Assembly (NCBI GenBank): GCA_002294285.1
Contig: DBFL01000077.1
Coordinates: 1 to 28,747 of the forward strand
Direction of reading: 5' to 3'
From: Candidatus Neomicrothrix sp. UBA881
Lineage (GTDB): Bacteria; Actinomycetota; Acidimicrobiia; Acidimicrobiales; MedAcidi-G1
Length of the DNA: 28,747 nucleotides
Shown here: positions 24,178-28,747 of the stretch, in pieces
Numbering within the stretch: position 1 is the first letter of the stretch
How the letters are laid out: each line of letters starts with the position of its first letter
The notes under the pieces: generated by a model
Seen by the model: only the letters and a program-made list of their open reading frames with translations
Told to the model about the DNA's origin: nothing
Databases searched by the model: none
Translations under genes and position numbers: made by a program

Positions 24178-25665
24178 TTAGTTGTTCTGAGGAAATCCAA
24201 GATCCACTTGACTTGTTGTTGGATCAGGCCAACGGCTTGTAATAACTTTGGGTCGCGTGAAGAAATTTAAACCTTCAGGCCCGTACATGGTTGTATCGCC
24301 AAAAAGAGAATCGTTCCATCCTCCAAAGGAGTGATATCCAACTGGAACTGGTATTGGAACATTTATGCCCACCATTCCAGCATCAGCATCTTGCTGGAAC
24401 TGGCGTGCTGTGCCCCCATCGCGTGTAAAAATTGCTGCACCGTTACCGTATGGATTATTTGAAATCATCTCTACCGCCTGATTGTAATTGTCTACTCTCA
24501 CAACGGAAAGAACAGGTCCGAAAATCTCTTCTTTATAAACACTCATATCGGTCGTCACATGATCTAAGAGTGAAACGCCAATGAAAAAACCTTCATTTTC
24601 GAAAATCTGTTCACGTCCGTCGACGATCAAATGCGCACCTTCTTTTTCTCCGATATCGACATATCCAGCTACTTTGTCTCGATGTTCTTTAGTAATTAGT
24701 GGGCCCATCTCTGAATTTGCATCATCTCCCGGACCTATAACTAATTTTTCCATTCTGAGTTTGATTGCATCAACTAGTGGATCTGCTATGTCTCCAATTG
24801 CAACAACTACAGAAATAGCCATGCATCTTTCTCCTGCTGATCCATAAGCAGCCGAAACTGCAGCATCTGCTGCAAGATCTAGGTCTGCATCCGGCAGCAC
24901 TAGCATATGATTTTTAGCTCCTCCGAGCGCTTGAACCCGTTTACCTTGAGCTGTGCCTGTCGAGTAAACGTATTTGGCGATTGGTGTTGAACCTACAAAA
25001 CTTACAGCAGAGACATCTGGATGCTCTAGAAGCCTATCGACTGCGATTTTGTCTCCATTTACTAAGTTAACTACCCCCGGCGGAAATCCGGCCTCCTGAA
25101 TTAACTCAACCAAAAATCTTGGAGCAGACGGGTCTCTCTCAGATGGTTTCAAAACAAATGTATTTCCGCATGCAACCGCATTAGGAATCATCCATAGTGG
25201 AACCATTGCTGGAAAATTAAAGGGAGTTATTCCTGCACAAACGCCAAGAGGTTGCCTTACTGTATATACATCAACCCCAGTAGAAGCCTGTTCGCTATAT
25301 GTACCTTTTAAAGAATCAGCGAATCCACAAGCAAACTCTATATTCTCTATTCCTCTAGCTACTTCCCCCCGGGCGTCATCAGCTACTTTTCCATGCTCCT
25401 GAGTCAATCTGGAAGCAATTTCAGTTTCATTTTGAATAACCAAATTTCTGAAGTCATGCAATAGTTTTACTCTTCGAGCAATAGAAACATTTCTCCACTC
25501 TTGGAAAGCTTTTCTTGATGATTCGACTGCTACATCTACCTCTTCAATTGAAGCGAGATCCACTTCTCCTGTCTGTTCTCCAGTAGCAGGGTTAAAAACT
25601 GGTCCTGCATTTCCTGAAGTCGATTCAGAATTTTTTGCATCAATTAAATGTGTGATTTTGCGCAT
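24178..25665 (-). CDS. mmsA: CoA-acylating methylmalonate/malonate-semialdehyde dehydrogenase
   Basis: 495 residues, the standard length for this aldehyde dehydrogenase branch. Cofactor and substrate landmarks include PFNFPAMVPLWMIP, LKPSERDPSAP, FVGSTPIAKYVY and the catalytic Cys in SAGERCMAIS, the distinctive sequence of CoA-dependent methylmalonate-semialdehyde dehydrogenases. They oxidise (methyl)malonate semialdehyde to acetyl- or propionyl-CoA with loss of CO2, using NAD and CoA. Downstream of a beta-amino-acid aminotransferase it completes degradation of uracil (via beta-alanine) and thymine (via 3-aminoisobutyrate). GAGG precedes the ATG. The gene follows dihydropyrimidinase by 24 bases. 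Confidence 0.93.
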   Translation of the reverse strand: MRKITHLIDAKNSESTSGNAGPVFNPATGEQTGEVDLASIEEVDVAVESSRKAFQEWRNVSIARRVKLLHDFRNLVIQNETEIASRLTQEHGKVADDARGEVARGIENIEFACGFADSLKGTYSEQASTGVDVYTVRQPLGVCAGITPFNFPAMVPLWMIPNAVACGNTFVLKPSERDPSAPRFLVELIQEAGFPPGVVNLVNGDKIAVDRLLEHPDVSAVSFVGSTPIAKYVYSTGTAQGKRVQALGGAKNHMLVLPDADLDLAADAAVSAAYGSAGERCMAISVVVAIGDIADPLVDAIKLRMEKLVIGPGDDANSEMGPLITKEHRDKVAGYVDIGEKEGAHLIVDGREQIFENEGFFIGVSLLDHVTTDMSVYKEEIFGPVLSVVRVDNYNQAVEMISNNPYGNGAAIFTRDGGTARQFQQDADAGMVGINVPIPVPVGYHSFGGWNDSLFGDTTMYGPEGLNFFTRPKVITSRWPDPTTSQVDLGFPQNN

Positions 25666-25689
25666 AGATAACCTCAGTGTGATTAACGT

Positions 25690-27102
25690 TTAAATCAAAT
25701 ATGAAGAAAGTCCTCGACGCAAATAACGTCCATCTCCCTTTGCGCCATGATAGGCACCGTCTTCTATGAGCACTTTTCCTCTTGAAATTACTGTGTCAAC
25801 ATGACCGTCGATGTCAAAACCCTCATAAGCGGAATAATCCATACTCATGTGATGCGTGTCGACTGAAATATGTGTCTTTGCATTCGGATTGTAAAGAACA
25901 ATGTCTGCATCGGAACCAGCTGCGATTACACCTTTCTGTGGATAAAGACCAAACATTCGAGCTGGAGTTGTGGAACAGGTCTCGACCCAGCGCTCCAAAC
26001 TTAATTCCCCCATTACGACTCCTTGATATATAAGGTCCATGCGGTGTTCAACTCCACCTATGCCATTTGGAATTGCTCTAAAATCTTCACTCCCTAGTTC
26101 TTTTTGCTCTTTCATGCAAAAAGGACAATGGTCCGTTGAGACTACAGCTAGATCATTGGTCCTAAGCCCTCTCCAAAGATCTTTATGATGTGTGTGTTCC
26201 TTAGTTCTCAGTGGAGGCGAACAAACATAGCCGGCCCCTGCAAAACCTGGAGCTCCTAAATGGTCTTCCAAGTTTAAATACAGATATTGGGGGCATGTTT
26301 CGGCATAAACGTTATGTCCTTCATTGCGAGCTGCGGCAACACGCTCCAATGCTTCACTAGCTGAAAGATGAACAAAGTAGACAGGTGCTCCTGCCACAAG
26401 AGCTAACTGAATAGCTCTATTTGTTGCTTCACCTTCAAGTCTCGATGGTCTGGTAATGCCGTGATAAATAGGGTCGGTTTGTCCACGTGATGCGGCTTGT
26501 TCAGCTATCACATCAATTGCGATTCCATTTTCTGCATGCATACAGATCATTGCTCCGTTTTCTGAAGCTTTCTGCATAACTTTTAGAATTTGACCATCAT
26601 CGCTATAAAAAACACCCGGGTATGCCATAAATAACTTGAAACTGGTTATTCCTTCATCTACCAAAGCATCCATTTCTTTTAGAGCTGCATCATCTACGCC
26701 ACCTAAGATCATATGAAATGCATAATCAATGGCACACTCGCCTTCAGCTTTCGCGAACCATGAATCTAAACACTCTCTGACATTTTCTTCGTATTTCTGA
26801 ACTGCGAAGTCAATAATTGTCGTGGTTCCACCCCAAGCTGCAGCTCTTGTGCCTATTTCGAAAGTATCGGATGCAAAAGTACCTCCGAAGGGAAGTTCCA
26901 TGTGTGTATGGCAATCGATCCCTCCTGGTACAACATATTTTCCGGTTGCGTCAATAACTTTTTCCGCTCCTGTTTCAGCACTTGTGGCTGCTGAGGTCCC
27001 TGGTTGCAAAATTGCCGCAATCTTCTCTCCATCAATAAGAACATCTGCATCATGCCGTCCAGTTGATGTAACTACAGTTCCATTTTTTATTAGAGTCGTC
27101 AT
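25690..27102 (-). CDS. dihydropyrimidinase / D-hydantoinase
   Basis: 470 residues of the cyclic amidohydrolase family. Metal site: GGIDCHTHMELPFGG (HxH), the carbamylated Lys in SFKLFMAYPG, HAENG, FVHLSASEA and the final Asp in STDHCPF. The C-terminus (MFGLYPQKGVIAAGSDADIVLYNP) is typical. The enzyme opens the ring of dihydrouracil or dihydrothymine to the N-carbamoyl-beta-amino acid. With a beta-ureidopropionase-like gene two genes upstream and an aminotransferase directly upstream, the pyrimidine role is more likely than a hydantoin role. AGGAGGAG precedes the ATG; the gene lies 21 bases after the aminotransferase gene. Confidence 0.94.
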   Translation of the reverse strand: MTTLIKNGTVVTSTGRHDADVLIDGEKIAAILQPGTSAATSAETGAEKVIDATGKYVVPGGIDCHTHMELPFGGTFASDTFEIGTRAAAWGGTTTIIDFAVQKYEENVRECLDSWFAKAEGECAIDYAFHMILGGVDDAALKEMDALVDEGITSFKLFMAYPGVFYSDDGQILKVMQKASENGAMICMHAENGIAIDVIAEQAASRGQTDPIYHGITRPSRLEGEATNRAIQLALVAGAPVYFVHLSASEALERVAAARNEGHNVYAETCPQYLYLNLEDHLGAPGFAGAGYVCSPPLRTKEHTHHKDLWRGLRTNDLAVVSTDHCPFCMKEQKELGSEDFRAIPNGIGGVEHRMDLIYQGVVMGELSLERWVETCSTTPARMFGLYPQKGVIAAGSDADIVLYNPNAKTHISVDTHHMSMDYSAYEGFDIDGHVDTVISRGKVLIEDGAYHGAKGDGRYLRRGLSSYLI

Positions 27103-27123
27103 AACTCCTCCTTATAATCAACT

Positions 27124-28416
27124 TTAATAATGTAAACCCTTTATAGCCTCATTCAAGATTGCAATTCCTTCATCAATCTCTTCAGCTGTAACAGTCATAG
27201 GCGGAGCTATACGAATAACATTCCCATAAAGTCCCCCCTTGCCGATAAGTAGCCCTGAAGCTCTTGCGGCTTCCATTAACTGAGCAGCAGCATCTGCATT
27301 AGGCTCAATGGAATCTGGCACCACAGTCTCTATAGCGACCATTAGACCTCGACCGCGAATCTCCGCTATAACAGGTGAATCCTCTACTGCCTTGCTGATT
27401 CCTTCTATTAACCTATTTCCCATTTCTTTAGAGTTATTCTGAGTGTCATGTTCAAGCATGTATTTGATGGTGGCTAAAGCTCCAGCTGATGCAATTGGAT
27501 TACCTCCGAAAGTAGAAATGGAATTGGCAGGCATTGCTTCCATTACTTCTGCTCTTGCAACCACTCCCCCTAAGGCCAGTCCATTTCCGACTCCTTTTGC
27601 AAAAGTCATCATGTCAGGAACCATTCCATGAGCTTGATAACCCCAGAAGTTTTCTCCGGTTCTACCCCATCCTGTTTGAACTTCGTCGGAAATAAACAAG
27701 ACTCCTCTATTGTCTAACTCTTTTTTCATTGCGCCAAAAAATCCATCAGGAGGAGTCGCAAAACCTCCAACACCTTGAATTGGTTCGGCAATCATTGTCG
27801 CCACATCTCCTGAGGTCATCATGTCAAAAACCTGAACAAGGTCATCAACACAAGCTTGGGTATAGCTTTCATCATCGAACCCGTTAAACGGACTTCGCAA
27901 TCTATATCCACCGTGTACGTAATTTACGGAAAGTCCACTCAAACTGGTTGGTGACCAAGATCTATGCGATGTAATAGCTACGGTAGAAAACGAGCGTCCG
28001 TGGTAGCTGTTTCTAAGCGCAAGTATCTGATTTGATCGACGATATGACGTTGCCAACAACAAGGCTGCATCGTTAGCTTCTGTCCCAGAAGTAGTAAAGA
28101 AAACTTTTGCATCTGGGATCCCTGAAAGTTCTGTCACCAATTCTGCTAACTCGATCATTGGCTCAGACAAATAAAGAGTTGAGGAATGTAAAACCTTTGA
28201 TGACTGTTTATTAATTGCTTCAGTTACTTCAGGAATGTCGTAACCAAGACTTGTTGTAAGGATTCCGCCAAAAAAATCAAGATATCGATTTCCTTCGACG
28301 TCATAAACATGGCGACCCTCTCCGTAATCCATTGAAATAGGTGGGTCGTAATAAAGAGCCAGCCAAGAGGGAAGAACCTCAGAATGACGTTTAAATAGTT
28401 CTGAATTAGTAGCCAT
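27124..28416 (-). CDS. class III aminotransferase, beta-alanine/3-aminoisobutyrate type (AGXT2-like)
   Basis: 430 residues, PLP-dependent. TTSGTEANDAALLLATSYR holds the phosphate-binding loop, LRNSYHGRSFSTV follows, FISDEVQTGWGRTGE contains the Asp that contacts the PLP pyridine nitrogen, and the Schiff-base Lys is in MTFAKGVGNG. The C-terminal AEIRGRGLMVAIE and IRIAPPMTVTAEEIDEGI are normal for the class. Related AGXT2-type enzymes move the amino group of beta-alanine or D-3-aminoisobutyrate to pyruvate or glyoxylate, giving the semialdehyde used by the dehydrogenase encoded downstream. AAGGA precedes the ATG. The beta-ureidopropionase-like gene ends 19 bases upstream. Confidence 0.92.
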   Translation of the reverse strand: MATNSELFKRHSEVLPSWLALYYDPPISMDYGEGRHVYDVEGNRYLDFFGGILTTSLGYDIPEVTEAINKQSSKVLHSSTLYLSEPMIELAELVTELSGIPDAKVFFTTSGTEANDAALLLATSYRRSNQILALRNSYHGRSFSTVAITSHRSWSPTSLSGLSVNYVHGGYRLRSPFNGFDDESYTQACVDDLVQVFDMMTSGDVATMIAEPIQGVGGFATPPDGFFGAMKKELDNRGVLFISDEVQTGWGRTGENFWGYQAHGMVPDMMTFAKGVGNGLALGGVVARAEVMEAMPANSISTFGGNPIASAGALATIKYMLEHDTQNNSKEMGNRLIEGISKAVEDSPVIAEIRGRGLMVAIETVVPDSIEPNADAAAQLMEAARASGLLIGKGGLYGNVIRIAPPMTVTAEEIDEGIAILNEAIKGLHY

Positions 28417-28435
28417 GTTTTTCCTTATCTCTAGA

Positions 28436-28747
28436 TTAAGGGGTTACGAGGTCTTCATAGGTGCTTGGTCTGCGATCCCTGTAAAAGGCCCACTGATTGC
28501 GAACCTCGTCGATCATTTCCAAATCTAAATCTCTTATGATTAATTCTTCGTCTTGATCTGAACAAACATCTCCAACGAACTGGCCTCGCGGGTCGACGAA
28601 ATAAGTTGTGCCGTAGAAGTCATTTTCACCCAAAGGTTCGATTCCTACTCGGTTAATTGCTCCCACGTAATACATATTTGCGACTGCTGAAGCTGGCTGT
28701 TCGAGTTTCCATAGATACGAAGAAAGGCCTCTACTTGTCGCAGATGG
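28436..28747 (-). CDS. beta-ureidopropionase-like carbon-nitrogen hydrolase, C-terminal part (runs off the right edge)
   Basis: The frame is open from the right edge through the ATG at 28675 to the stop at 28436, giving about 103 C-terminal residues; the internal ATG is not the start. Just inside the edge it reads PSATSRGLSSYLWKLEQP, which in the nitrilase superfamily follows the catalytic Cys strand, then VGAINRVGIEPLGENDFYG and YFVDPRGQFV. The ending NQWAFYRDRRPSTYEDL matches the N-carbamoyl-beta-alanine amidohydrolase branch. The Glu-Lys-Cys triad lies outside the window. This enzyme would release beta-alanine or 3-aminoisobutyrate, CO2 and ammonia from the dihydropyrimidinase product. Confidence 0.87.
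   Translation of the reverse strand, partial: PSATSRGLSSYLWKLEQPASAVANMYYVGAINRVGIEPLGENDFYGTTYFVDPRGQFVGDVCSDQDEELIIRDLDLEMIDEVRNQWAFYRDRRPSTYEDLVTP

Overview
The window looks like chromosomal DNA of a low-G+C (roughly 40% by eye), probably marine, actinobacterium-like organism; I favour a marine Acidimicrobiia-type lineage. The pointers are three soluble class-I-style P450s, an F420-type luciferase-like oxidoreductase, lipoprotein signals of the 'LLATAC' kind, and GTG/TTG starts. A Chloroflexota (SAR202-like) source cannot be excluded. There are no rRNA, tRNA, CRISPR or insertion-sequence signals, and no gene-free stretch longer than about 150 bases.

Bases 1-19458 are a dense catabolic island whose genes switch strand again and again. 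In order it holds: a lipoprotein N-terminus (cut by the window edge), an ABM-domain monooxygenase, an acyl-CoA dehydrogenase, P450 no. 1, an ATP-grasp-less PEP-synthase/rifampin-phosphotransferase-like protein, a molybdopterin oxidoreductase, a class III CoA-transferase, a Rieske oxygenase, a nitroreductase, a MaoC hydratase, P450 no. 2, an SDR, a second ATP-grasp-less phosphotransferase-like paralogue, an AhpD/carboxymuconolactone decarboxylase-like protein interrupted by an in-frame TGA, P450 no. 3, two divergent SDRs, a limonene-epoxide-hydrolase-like protein and a HAD phosphatase. Together they suggest oxidation of a terpenoid- or steroid-like hydrophobic compound (hydroxylation or epoxidation, epoxide hydrolysis, alcohol oxidation, CoA activation, beta-oxidation-type steps). 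The substrate is not identified.

The most notable finding is the AhpD-like gene at 14931-15431. Its TGA falls exactly where the second Cys of the family's CxxC redox motif belongs (C-D-I-TGA). The same frame continues to a normal C-terminus, and a short hairpin with a GG-starting apical loop begins at the distance expected of a bacterial SECIS element. Other genes in the window end at TGA, so TGA is not generally reassigned. This is a strong selenocysteine candidate.

Bases 19539-28747 are one minus-strand operon closed by a strong bidirectional terminator at 19480-19515. Read in transcription order it encodes the C-terminus of a beta-ureidopropionase-like amidohydrolase (cut by the right edge), a class III aminotransferase, a dihydropyrimidinase, a CoA-acylating (methyl)malonate-semialdehyde dehydrogenase, an F420-type LLM oxidoreductase, and a NMT1/THI5-type ABC importer (permease, ATPase, permease, lipoprotein). 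This fits uptake and reductive degradation of uracil and thymine to acetyl-CoA and propionyl-CoA. The first enzyme, dihydropyrimidine dehydrogenase, is not in the window.
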